Source of the DNA: Stenopsyche tienmushanensis
Taxonomy: Eukaryota > Arthropoda > Insecta > Trichoptera > Stenopsychidae
NCBI GenBank assembly: GCA_008973525.1
Contig: WACJ01000120.1
Span: 682,001-746,000 of the forward strand
Length of the DNA stretch: 64,000 nucleotides
Reading direction: 5' to 3'
Shown here piece after piece: positions 1-12,200 of the stretch. The notes under the pieces are model-generated. The model did not search any database, was not told the origin of the DNA, and worked only from the letters and a program-made list of their open reading frames with translations. The first letter of the stretch is position 1. Each line of letters starts with the position of its first letter. A program made the position numbers and the translations under genes.

Positions 1-54
1 AACTACTTGACGAAAGAACGAAAAGAAGAAGAAGACGAAGAACTAACTAAATAA
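1..54 (+). CDS. C-terminal end of an upstream gene (partial)
   Basis: Frame 1 is open from the window edge and ends at TAA 52-54. It encodes 17 residues, KERKEEEDEELTK at the end, a charged glutamate-rich tail typical of a protein C-terminus. The sequence downstream turns AT-rich and non-coding at once, as expected of a 3' UTR. The gene cannot be identified from 17 residues, and a chance open frame is possible. No acceptor site is visible inside the 54 bases. Confidence 0.4.
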   Translation, partial: NYLTKERKEEEDEELTK

Positions 55-3000
55 ATTAAGTTACCACAAGTGTCATCTAAATGTAGTTTTCATGATTTAA
101 CTCATATTTATAAACCCATTTTTACTCGACGAACAAAACATAATTGAGATGCATAGTGATATTTTTGATTTTATAAACAAATTTATTGTTAAAAATGAAA
201 TTCGATGAGATTTTTTCAGATGAAAATGCTTCTGATATGATTGATTTCTAGCGTTCAATCATCTGTTAAAAATTTACAGAACTAAGAAAATTTGCAAAAT
301 ATGCATATATCGTTTTCGTATATATGGGTGTTTGAGTTATACTTTTTCCAATTCAAAACGAAGCAGATCCTATCCTTATTCCTGTTTTCTGAACCCCAGC
401 CAGTAAGAAAAATGCGCTTGATTTGTATGGGCATCTGAACTCGTATGTGAAAAAAATAGCGCATGGTATGTAAAAGGTTGGTTTCCCCTGCGCTAATCGA
501 TCCCCAAATCACCAAGGCCGAGGGCTGTTTGCTGTCGTTGCATGTTAAAAGTCTTTGTTCTCCTGGCGAAGACTTCTCAGATGGAATTGTTCAAATTTTA
601 TGATAATGGTGACAGTCGATTCATACACATTATGCGTTTCAATCGACTATCTTTTTTGGAAAATGGAAATGTGTTTAATAATTGTTTAAATGTATACGTT
701 ACGAAGTCAATATTCCCCCAATCTTGCACTACGCTATCGAACTCCGCATTAAATAGACAAGTTGTCTCCGTTTGATGGCGCTCTAGTGAGATTTTTCTTA
801 ATAATTAAAAAAAATTAAAAAAGTAGTGACTATTGTTACTTGTCTTTTTTTTATAAACAAAGTTTTTGAATACCAAGTCTGTACAAAGTCAATTTTGCAT
901 TACATGAAATGACCCAAGTCGACAATCACAATTACGGGCATCGTTCAAATTAAAGCCTCTCCTGTACGTAGTTGTTAATGTAATTACTTCGCTTTGTTTG
1001 CTCAAACGCCATGTCCACGTTTCTAGCGGTTGTCACTCTTTGACCATGCAATTAATGAATTGTATTGCGCCGTTGTGTAATTTTTTTATCATTGGGCGTA
1101 TCTGGACACGTCAAGTCGACGTTTTAATTTCGTGTAAAACTTTCTATCTGAAAATTGATTATTGGCTGGAAGGGAACTATTTTTTCGCAATCGAATAATC
1201 TCCCATGGAAAGAGGTCGCCTCGAAGGCATCACATCGATATGTCAATCTGGAGTAGATTGGAATATATATACAAGTACATAGTTCAGCTTTACGGCATCT
1301 TCGATGTGCATTCAAGAAATGGATTCACATCAATACTGTCTAAATCATTTACGCTTTTTGTTTGTGAACATTCGCCAGTGGGCCTCGGTTAAGTGAAAAG
1401 TTCAATGCCTAGGATAAGTTTATTTTATGCAGTCTTTTTTTCATTTGTTAACGGAACTTGTTCGATAAAAGATGAAGCTGTTTTTGTGTAATATATAATA
1501 AAATAGGCACAGTCTAGTGGTTGCCTTATGCTACACATCCACAGTAGAGGCAGCGTGGCGCATGCGCGTAGCGTCTCTATGATGTATACGATGGAAAGAC
1601 CTCCAAATCGTTTGGAGTTTAATTTTTTTACCAATATTCCCTGTCGCGCCTACCACCACCATTTATCCATTCTGAATTTACTGAAAAGGATTTCTTGAAG
1701 CTCTTCTTAACACTTTACGGTCCGTATTCCGGTTTATACGGAATATAAACCTAACGTCGTAGTCCGTGTCTTGTGCCTAACTAACTGAATGTTGTCCAAT
1801 CAATACTTACACTTTTCCATGGATGCTCTACTTTATTCATAAATTAAATTCACACTGATATAAGCACCATAAAAACATCACTGTTATGTTCACATATATT
1901 GATATAAGAAACTCTCTTGAAAGCATCAGTGAAATTTTTCACCTATTGATTGTTTTACGAATTTTATCATTTGTACGAAAGAATGATTGCAATTTTGTGA
2001 AACTGGCACGGATTCCAGGTGAAGCTTTATGCGGAATAACCCCAGATTCCAAACGTATTTTAAAGTACCATATCCGTAATTGGACGTTGATATAGAAATT
2101 TTATGTGATATTAATTATACTATAGGGCTATTTACGAGCATCTTTGTATTATATTAGTTACCGAATGTAGGCGACCTCATAGGAGATGTTTTCTAGGGAT
2201 TCAGTAGAAATGAATAACTAATATTATCGTGCTTGGACAAAATGAATGGCCATTTTTATGAGTTATTGTTTTTATAATTATATGCAAATAATAGTGAATT
2301 TGTTGACAGTTGGGTCTAGAATATTGAAATACATCTGAATGGTGCCACCTACAAAATTTCGACTTACACTGTATTTTCTTGCCATTTAGTTCGTCACGTT
2401 TACACTAAAATTTGCACTTTTTTAAATTCGTTTCGATGTCAGATACTATCCAAAATTTTACATACAGTCTTATGCGGAAACAACTTGTCCTTCAACAATA
2501 ATGTATGCGCCGTGGTTATATAAATTTTAGCTATTCTCAATTAATCATAATCATAATAAATGTATTGCTTCGTAAATGCTGGCGTGTGAATAAAAATAAT
2601 GTGAAAAAATCTAAATATGTATCCATTTTATAGTCTTGCTGAATTCCCGACTGAAATTTGTGGAGAAAAATTTCCATCATTTCATTTTCATTATTTTGTC
2701 CGACGGCAATTAGTCAAACGACCTTAATCAATCCAAGTTTAAAGGCATACATATCACTAACAAGGCTATAGTACGAATAATAAACATTGCGGTTATATCA
2801 GTTGAGTAAACGCTTTCTACGCACATTTCGAATCGTCCTACAAAGTATGTATGCAATTGTAAAATTAGCTTATTGACAATTTTAGATGCATTCAAAAAGT
2901 TGTTTGTTAACATAGGTCAACGTTTCCTCCGCACTACGCGAGTCATTCCACTTTTGCGGAAGCACGTTTTATTGCGTATTTTTTACGATTCATAAAACGA

Positions 3001-3400
3001 GCCCCCGGGGTCGTAAGGCGCCGAATCCATTCTTCGATAATTGTCTATTTTTGGAAGGCGCTTCACATATCATCGTATGCATGATTATCTATTTGAAGAG
3101 TGGGATGGTTGCTGTCATCGCGACAATTTGGGGTTGTATGCATTTATTCGATCGATGAACGCCGCCTGCGCTCTGAAGTCCACACCCTTTCATCACAGCC
3201 TCCGAGCTCGCAATATTCACTCTTCGTTTCGAGCTCATTTACTTTGAAATGGTATTTTTTTGTTTCGTTTTAAAATGGCTTCGATATGCGAGCGGATACC
3301 AACATCGATTGTATCCGTACAGAAAATTGTGGATTTTCGACGATATGGTGCTATGATCATCTTCATCAAATCTTTGACTGTTTATTGCATGCACAAAATT
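55..3400. other. Mostly non-coding flank
   Basis: AT-rich DNA with several stop-bounded short frames and no convincing gene. A miniature frame at 195-251 (18 codons, acidic, ending SDMIDF) could be a terminal exon or chance. Stretches near 370-560, 1000-1390 and 2930-3250 are richer in CpG and GC and could hold 5' exons or promoter sequence of the zinc-finger gene at 6 kb. No splice signals allow a firm call. Confidence 0.4.
1481..1590 (+). repeat. Dispersed repeat B, copy 1
   Basis: Shares two blocks with 60737-60836: GTGTAATATATAATAAAATA at the left, and at the right a GTGGCGCA..GCG..CTCTATG block separated by similar spacing. Both copies lie on the + strand, 59 kb apart. This is a diverged interspersed repeat. 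No terminal repeats or coding capacity are seen. Confidence 0.5.
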
Positions 3401-3409
3401 AAGCGTCTT

Positions 3410-3811
3410 TTATTGCGTTAACGGCATGTCCTTGTAAAAGTTAATACAGGCGATAAATTTAGTCGGGTGTGGCTTTCCATGAATATCTGATTTGCAACAA
3501 CAGGCATTCGCAGTCCCCGGAGCTTCTATGCACTTGCTGCGCGCGCAGATGCACTCAGCTCGAGGGTCCTTAAGACCGCAGGTCCCCAAGCACGTACTTA
3601 ATGCATATTTACAATAATCCGCCAATAGACGCGAAACCCCACTACATACAAAACCCTTCATCCCATGGATGAACAGACATAGCATAATGAGAACTACTTG
3701 TTGAATCAAATTGAGGGTGATATTGACTTTGCCATTATAATTACCTACACTTATTTGTTTCTTATCTGCCAAGATATGCCTGGTTTTATATTTTTGTGTC
3801 AACTCTCGCAA
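3410..3811 (-). CDS. Small cysteine-rich, probably secreted protein (hypothetical)
   Basis: The minus-strand frame from 3811 to 3410 encodes up to 133 residues. A hydrophobic stretch (LIQQVVLIMLCLFIHG, about residues 36-51) could be a signal peptide. It is followed by about 80 residues with eleven cysteines, including a CCC triplet and a C-x-C pair. The Met used here gives a long N-terminal arm before the hydrophobic stretch, which is unusual. The real start may lie in an unseen upstream exon (an AG acceptor-like site ends near 3743) or at the internal Met at 3685. GC content and cysteine spacing differ sharply from the surrounding AT-rich DNA, which argues for real coding. I do not recognise the family. 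Secreted cysteine-rich domains of this size are common in arthropods, with roles from protease inhibition to defence, and none is assigned here. Confidence 0.4.
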   Translation of the reverse strand: MRELTQKYKTRHILADKKQISVGNYNGKVNITLNLIQQVVLIMLCLFIHGMKGFVCSGVSRLLADYCKYALSTCLGTCGLKDPRAECICARSKCIEAPGTANACCCKSDIHGKPHPTKFIACINFYKDMPLTQ

Positions 3812-4007
3812 GAAAATTGTTCCAGAAAGCTTCGTATGAGTGGTTTCCTTGTAATAAAATCAGCATTAAAGCATTCGATTTAACCCTTTGAGTATTGAGT
3901 TAATTTTAAAATGTCGTAAACGTATGTATACCGATTATCGTCCATACAAATTCACTTATATCTCAGCCCCGCTCAGAGTGAATCAATCTTGTAAATAAAC
4001 ACTGTTG

Positions 4008-4250
4008 ATAGCACACTATCTTCGTTAATTTCTTCGCGTAAACACACAAACAATACACTTGAAATCGATTCATTTAAGTCATCATTATTAGTCGATAAAA
4101 TTGGGCTATCGATCTATACAGTCGAATGATGTACGCAAGACACTCCCTCCGTCGCTGTCTCTTTCCGAACTCAACGTATAAGAATACTCTTCCTGAATCA
4201 CTGAAATTCGATCGCAAATATGCGACTGTACTCATCAAAAGGTCAAAGAT
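4008..4250 (+). repeat. Dispersed repeat A, copy 1
   Basis: Shares GATAGCACAC, GCGTAAAC, AATACACTTGAAATC, TTGGGCT..CGATCTATAC and ATGATG blocks in the same order with the reverse complement of about 60095-60290. The right-hand part is shared with 34807-34917. Three copies in 64 kb in both orientations indicate an interspersed repeat family. No terminal inverted repeats were found at the edges. Confidence 0.6.
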
Positions 4251-4259
4251 GACTAACCA

Positions 4260-6005
4260 AAAAATCATATTACAATAGTATTCGTATTGCGGCGTCATTG
4301 AAAACGTCATCACGGATGCCCTATTAATTTTTATTTTTTCATATCATTTTGGTACGCTGTTCACAGTTGATATATACTAATATTATTTGTAAAAAGTTCC
4401 GTCGCAAGAAAACTCTCGAATTCTGCTTATGTGCCGCTGTTAAGATATCTCATCTCAGTTGCATCTATTTTATTTCTATATTTTTTAAATAGAGCCATAT
4501 CACAGTTTGAAACTGGTACTGTGGTAATGCTACCCTTATTTGGGTGACAATTTTCTTCCTCAGCTTAAATAGAATTAATATATAACATTATATTGCGTAG
4601 CATAGTATTCGCTAAAACATATTTAAAGTGATTTTGGACAATTATGAACGATATGTTGAAATATTTTTTATATTTTTTCTCACTTCCTAGCATTCGAGAA
4701 TTTGTCTCTTTCTGGTGATATGGAACGCAATGCCTTCTAATAAGTTTACCCTATGGATTTTAATGAAATTGTAAATGGTGAGATGAATTTTTTGCTTTTT
4801 TATTTTCATTGTAGGACTTAGCATTTTTATTGTAGGACGTTGCTTTTTGATACACGCCATGATGATTCATTATGGTTTTTCTTATAATTAAATGTAATGG
4901 CAATTCGCGATGTTACTTTATGCTTTCCCTTGGACATTTCTGCAACCAGAAGGCTTATCATTTTTTCATCCATAGATAATGAAAGGATTTCACCCAAAGG
5001 GTAATATCGGAAGGTAATTTAATCTGGGTAGTGGATGTAAATTATTTTTGTTTATTGTCGAACTCGTTCCGCTGGATATTGTCCAATGAACCATCAAAAC
5101 TAGTCGGTTACTCCTGTCCGAATCGGAATAAATTCGACAAGAGATTTGAAATACCGGATAGAGGTAAAATTTTAATTTAAGTTTTCCCCTCAAAACAGTA
5201 TATATATATGTAGCGGAAATTTATCGCATCACTATATCGTTTTTTCGCGCTCAAACGGTTAAATATGTTAACTAACCGAAGAATAATTTGAAACTTTTGA
5301 CATCGGGAGATATTTCGTTAGTTATGGCGAAAAGAGTGGAGGAAAATATTGTCATTTTTTAATGACGTACTTAAAATAAGTTAGAAGTTGTAATTTTAAA
5401 GAAATATTGATTTTTCTTTGCTACGCGTTAAGAACTATACTGGCTATAAAAATGGTAAAATATTAAAGACTTATTTAGGTTAATAAAAGAAAAATGAATA
5501 AGAATAGAAAAAAATTGCTAACTTTTACAATGTTCCGCTTTTTTCGCACCGAAGTCGATCGTCGCAAAAGCGACAGCCCGATGTCAAATGGTTATAATCG
5601 TAACAAAATCATTATGTTTATTTATAATTAATTAATTCCCCTATGATTGAAGAATACGTCCACGGATTTGTTAAATTTATAAAACTTTGAATGCTTTATT
5701 ACATGTTAAGACGGCTTATGATTTATATCATACTAATAGTCATTGAGATTGAAGGCTTTCATATTTAATTACTCTGACGAAAAAATCCCTTCGACGATTG
5801 TATGAATTGTGGTATTTATTCTTGAATGAGTATTGAAGAAACTCTAGGACTTCTCCGTGCTGATATTTAATAATGATACTAGATGAATAACAATTAAGCA
5901 TAGTAATGTTTTTTATTTGTTGAGCTTTAGTATTGTAATTGAACCTGCATGAAGCTCTACCACCTTATCATTTTGATATTAACATATAGTTATTTTATTT
6001 TTCAG
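4260..6005. other. Non-coding region upstream of the zinc-finger gene's first visible coding exon
   Basis: AT-rich, no convincing exon. It ends in a pyrimidine-rich tract and the AG acceptor at 6004-6005, so at least its 3' part is an intron. The 5' exon it joins was not located. Confidence 0.5.
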
Positions 6006-6048
6006 GATCGAAAAGGAACAAGAATTCTCCTCGAATCCTGATAAAGTC

Positions 6049-8998
6049 ATGGTCAATACGACTCAAAATGTGGAAACTAGATCACAAACAGTTACGAGTG
6101 GAAGAGATGTTACGCAGTCGACGACAACGCGGAAGGTTGAAACGGAAAATGGTGAGGCTACGCCTTTAGTCGGTAGACTATTAAGAGCCAGGCGGCCTCG
6201 CCCACTTATCACTGAAACTATGTCTTGTAATAATCAAAAAGATACGTTTATGGTGCAGTGTAAATTACCTTTAGATAGGATCAATGATATTCTGTCTAAA
6301 ATTAACAAGACTGAATTATCAAATGTTATAGAAAAAAGTGATAATATAAAGAGTGATCTCAGTGTTCAAACAGACTCTAATTCTATTTCACCTAGTACTG
6401 TAAATAGTGAATTAATGACTAATGTGGGTGATAATATGACTGATGTCGAAACTATTAATAAAAGTTTTTTCACTTCGCCGATTCGAATAATGTGTTTATT
6501 TTGTGATAGAACTTTTGTCAGTAACGTACTTCTGCAAAAGCATACTGAACGAAGCCATCATATATCATCTAATAGAAGATGTAGTTCTAGAAATATCGAG
6601 CAAACGCCTTCTGTGAATTTTCATCCCGGCTGCAACTTTTGTAGCAAAAATAACAGCATACAAACCGCGACAAATCTAGCTATACTTTTTAATCATTTGC
6701 TAGATGAACATTCTCTCAAATATTTTGCATGTAGAAAATGTAAAATTAGGTTTTCTACTAAGGAAATTTTAATAAGTCATAATCTGGAAGTACATGGTAT
6801 TATTACAAATGATAATGATGAAAGTTCTATTAGTGACCAAATTAACGAAAATAATGATTTAACTCATTTTAATACGATTATCGAAGGAAAGTGTACACGT
6901 TCTTCTAGTTCATCAGTCAACGATAAAGAATTGCAAAGCTCGCAATCAAAGATGTCACCGCTGAAACACGGATTCAAGAATTCGGAATTAATCTCCGATG
7001 GCAAGGATGTGTTTAGCGATGCTAAGGAAGAAAAAAAGGGAAAGAATAACGTCAGAAAACACTTCATCAGACCTAAATCTTCTCCGCCTACTCACAGAGA
7101 TGTCCAAAAAAGCGCAAGGCAAGGCTTGTTCAAAGAATTCAAACATTCTGAAAAATTAAAAATCAACGACTCATATGTTGATTTCGAAGAAAATATAATG
7201 GCAAATTTGATCCTACCCCAAAAGAAAAGCGATGGCATTAGTGCCGTGAATAAAAAAATTACGTTAGACCAGAATGCGGTCATTATTTTGGACGACATCA
7301 ACCTTGATAATAAATTATTTAAAAATAAAAATGGTGGTACAATAATATCTCAAATAACTACCAAATCAGACGAAAAAGACAACACAATGCTTTCTAGATT
7401 GGGAATAGCTCAAAATCGGTCATCTAGAACACGCAACATGCGTAGATCTCGTAAAACACCTTTGACTGAAAATAGAGCCTGTTCAGAAACACCCCGCAAG
7501 GACAAATTCAAATCTAAAAGTGAATCTCACGATTTTGTTATCAACAAAAATAGAAACGATCCCAACAGCAAGTTTGATCCTGATTTTTATTCAAATGTCA
7601 GTGCCAATGTTCGCGAAAATTTAATGAAACATTTGGATGGAAAATTGGGCAGACAAGACGAGTCTTCTATAATTCCAGATGTGGTTGATCCAAAAATAAA
7701 AAGCACCCATGCAGTCATACAATTTCCATCGGCGCAACCGGCAGAAATCCACGGAAGCGATGTCAACTTGAATGCCATAACTGTGTTCCCAACGCTCTTG
7801 ACATCTGATCAATACGGCTCTGATAAAGTGCCTCATTACTCCTACGGAGCAAACGCACAGACTTTCAAGAAGATCATCACTAAAAATTCATGGAAATGGA
7901 AATGGGATCCGATAAAAAAATACAAATATTGCAACGAAGATGGAAGGATTATTAGGAAGATCAGACCGCTTCAACACGTCAGTCCTAGGGATCTTTCTAA
8001 ACTAGATATTTGGACTCAGCTAACGATGAGAGAGAAATTTGAAAAAACCTATAACATCCAACAGATGATCGATGATTCAAATTTAGAGAGAGCGTCTCGC
8101 AATGAAAGACAAAAACAAATCAATGAACTAAATACAATTTTGGACAGACGTTTGTTCCCAGACATTGAAAGGGAGAATATGCGATATGTTTCGTTATTGA
8201 ATGAAGACGATGAAAACGATCCATTGCTTTATTTAAATGAAAATGCTAAAGCAAAATGTAGTGAAACCAATCCAAATTCTGATGACGTCGTCCAGGATAC
8301 CACCACTGAAAACGAAGACAATGAAGCAAACTCCGTTGCTCAAGATAATTCTGTTCTTAATAGTTTGGGTCTGATGGCTTGTCCGTCGAAAAAAACTACA
8401 GTGAGTGATCCAGTATTGAGCGGAGAGTGGACCAGACCACGCTGCTACATATGCTGCGTATGCGGCAGGCGAGCAGACTGTTTGAGATTATTAGAAGCAC
8501 ATCAAGCTTCACACCATCCTCATGTAAATGGCACTCACTATGAAATCGTCGGTCAAGAATTATTGGATACAGAAGTGTACAAATATCTTTACCTTCCTAG
8601 CTCTAAAGTATCCCAAGAGAAAAATTTCAACACCGCTAAAGCCGAACCACATATAAAACAACTGAAAAAAATATCCCGAAACATGTTGCACGTTGGCAGA
8701 TCAACTAGAATATTGCGAACAACTACACGCAGTATCAAATCTTTAGAACGTGGATGCACCAAGTGCAAAAAGATGTTATTACCGACAGAATTCTATAAAC
8801 ACATTTTAGAATGTGCCGGAGATTACGGATGGATAATGGCTAAGAAAAAATGTAAATACAAGCCATTTGGAGCAAGACGAAGGAGAGTAAAGGGCCTTTA
8901 CAAAAGAGAAGTTCCACAGGAAGAGGAAAGAGGAGAAATAAAAGATAGAACAATTAGGCCTAAATTACCACCACGCCCGAGGATTAAACCTAGTGATG
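6049..8998 (+). CDS. Giant zinc-finger nuclear protein, first visible coding exon (residues 1-983)
   Basis: The exon begins at 6006 after a TTTTTCAG acceptor and ends at the donor G|GTATGT (8998/8999, phase 1). ATG 6049 has G at -3 and G at +4, a good context, but the frame is open back to the acceptor, so translation could start further upstream. Fingers visible: C2H2 at C149/C152/H165/H170, C195/C198/H216/H221 (long 17-residue loop), C228/C231/H244/H249 and C802/C805/H818/H822, and a C2HC finger at C903/C906/H918/C922. The region between is low-complexity, Ser/Asn/Lys-rich and probably disordered. The last 60 residues are strongly basic with RRRR and proline-rich runs. Fingers and basic runs suggest a nuclear, DNA- or RNA-binding role (inference). 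I do not recognise an ortholog name. Confidence 0.9.
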
Positions 8999-9251
8999 GT
9001 ATGTATTAAATGAGATTTTTATTATTTTCCATATTTCCTATTCGCATATATAAAAATTTTCATAAAATATAGCATTTTTCATGTGTTATTACTCTGATGA
9101 GTTTTTTTTAACTAAGTAGCTTCAACTTATCATTGGATATTTTTAATGCGATTATTTCTTTTAACTTATTTAAAATCTATTTTGATTCCATTTAAATTCA
9201 AGTTCATTTAATTCAATTCAAGTGAATTTATGACATTTTAATATTTTCCAG
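8999..9251 (+). other. Intron, 253 bp, phase 1
   Basis: Donor GTATGT after 8998 and acceptor TTTTCCAG ending at 9251. Joining the exons rebuilds a GCC alanine codon (residue 984), and the frame continues as ETIQRMLANL. The intron itself carries in-frame stops, so splicing is needed. Confidence 0.9.
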
Positions 9252-12200
9252 CCGAGACAATTCAACGGATGTTAGCAAATTTACCACCAAAACGAGCCTC
9301 TCGGCAAATTCTAGACATACCGTCGTCAAAGGTAAAAACTAATTTACCAAATGATATTAAACCAACACACATTGTTCGTCGAATTCGCAGTTCAAGAAAT
9401 AATATGATTAATGGGAATATCATTACTTCAATGAAAAAAGTTAGACGTATTACAAGATCTTTATCTAACACACAAATGCCAAATTTGGATAGTTCTAATC
9501 AAGATGATGTGTCTAATAATTTAACTATCCTTGATGCCGTTGCTTCTAATGATACTTCAGATAAAAATAATATATTTAATAAACCTAAAAAAGTCGATCA
9601 AGAGAAAAGCACTACTATTTTATCTGAAGAACTTTCAAATAGTATGTTAGAAGAGGATGATGATGATGATGATGATGATGATCTAGACATCACTTACGAT
9701 GATGCTATCATAAATGATTTTGACGCTGAATTATCTCAAAAATTGCAAAGTCCAGCAAAAAAAATAAAATCTCTGACTAACACTGAAGAAAAATTGAATG
9801 ATAATCCTATAATTATTTCAAAAAACATTGTTTCTTCAACTCAAGACAAAACACTAAGTTTGGAAGAAGAAACGCCTATTAAAGGGATACCTCAAAAATC
9901 TTTAAGAAAAAGGAATGTCCTGAACAATAAGATTGTCACAAATATTATGACGAAGTCACCTAAGAATGTGAATAACAAGGTTAAACCCAAAGTTGACAAA
10001 TCCAACAATGAAAATGAAAGTGATAAGAATATTAACATCGAACCACAGGAAACAGATTCAAATAATAAATCTGATTCTGGTGATAATACTACATTGAATT
10101 CTCAAAAAAACAATAAAAATAAAAAACGGACAGTGTTTCCCTTAAAATGGATTGGAAACAAAAAAGTTAATTTCAACAAATCTAAGAAGCGTATTCAAAA
10201 GCCTAATAAAAACGAAGATGACGAAAAGAATAATAAAAAAGTATCTATTCCTGTTAATTCACCAGTAGATCTTGAAAAGGAAGCCAATGAAAATGATCCT
10301 ATTTCTGAAATGTTGAATGATGAAGATAAATCAGCAAAACAAAGTGAAATATCAGACTTGAATGAATCTGAAACAAAAACAATTGATTCAGCTTCTGTAA
10401 ACTCTCCAAAAGAGAATTTGGATTCCAGCAAGGAAAATCTTCTATCTCACAGTAAAGATATTATACACAACGATAATGATGAAAACGATCTTTCAATAAA
10501 TGATATGACTAAAAGTTTGAATATGAACCCTACAGATATTCCAATCAAAGAGTGTAGCGATCAAAATGCTTCGTTTGGAAATTTTTCTTCTAATTCCAAC
10601 AACCATTTTTCCAATAATAGATCTAGAAATGGAAATAACAATAACAATCAACAATTTCAAAGAAACCCACCATACCGAGGAGGTAAAGATACAAATGCTC
10701 TCAATCAGAATTTCTTTATAAACCCCTCCAATTATCGATCGTTATTACTATCTGGTGGTACTTGTTATGGTTTGATTACCAAGGAAGATGAAGAAAGAAT
10801 TATCGAACCGATTAGATGTCCTAACAATGCATATTATATAAAAAGTGACAATATTGATAAGCCACCCCTGCTTTACAACATACATGGCAATGCAGAACAT
10901 CAAAATGTTCACAAAAGTGCTTTTCATCATGTCAAAAGTACTGCGCCAAATGAATATTATGAGAGACCAAGAACAGTATCAAAATCATTCATGCATGACA
11001 AAATGAATATAGATACAATAAATATCAATGATAATAATACCCCTTCTAAAATGACACAAAAGGCTAAACTGCCAAAATCAAAGAGAGGACTTAATGATTG
11101 CATTGCTATGCTCAAGGGAAAACTGGTAGATAAGAGAAGTGATTTTACCGAAGCCCCAGCAACAGCATCAATTACTTATGATAATGTTTACCAACAAAAT
11201 GAAGATTCTCAACAACCATTAGATCTATCTGGGCGCATCCCACAGCCTGAAGATTTATCAATGAAAACATCCAAGAGTTCAGCTAATGCTTCTTCGACCA
11301 GTGCAATTAATACAAGCCTAACCAGTACGAATAGTACCGCTGATTCGAGCTTACCCAGTACCAGTAGTGCTATAAATTCAAGCATTATAAGTTCAAGCGT
11401 GCCAGTACCTATACCGGCCAATAAGATTGAAACACCACCTAAACAACCATATAAGCCAATATATGATCAAATTTTGAGAATCCCTCAATATTCATTGAAT
11501 CAAGTAAGTCAAACTAATCTTACGGTGATAAGCCCACAAATCAATCGCCCAATGAATGTACACAACACCGAACCTATTAAAAAGAGTAAATGTGACTTTT
11601 CTATTCCATCTCTATTGTCTCACGATAAAAATATTGAAAAGAAATCTAAAGATGTTCCACAAGGTAAAAATGTGCATGAATATTCACAGATTGCGCCAGA
11701 ATATTCCATGAATCTCAAACCAGTAAGCACTAACCTGGAAAAAGCGACTATAATTCATCATAAAAATGTATCAAATATTCCAATACATTTGCCAAATCAA
11801 AATATTGATATTTATAAGATACCTAATGATATAGTTATTGATAAAACAAATGAAACAAAAAGTGTCAAACAACATTTTATTGCTGATATTTTATCCACCA
11901 AGAAAGAGCATATACCCGAAAAACCTAAAATATTACCTCCCGTACAAAATATAATTCAACAAGAGAAACCTGTGGAGAAAACAATAGAAAAGGTTACCGT
12001 CTCTGAAGCCCCAGCTTTGGAAATCCAGCCGGTAATTTTGTCACAATGTCCTCCTGAATATTGTAATGTCAATACAGATTTATTCCTAATAGATCCCGTA
12101 ACAGGAATGATAACGGAAAGGGGTCAAAATGATCCTGCAATCAAAATTGAAGAAACAACATCTGAATGTTTTGACAGTGAATTTGCAATGGAACCATTGA

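Noticed and set aside
3880..5262. TTAA..CCCTTTGAG and CTCAAACGG..TTAA as ends of a 1.4-kb TTAA element
   Set aside because: Only about 10 bases of imperfect inverted repeat and no transposase. TTAACC(C/G)TTTGAG may be chance or two unrelated half-ends.
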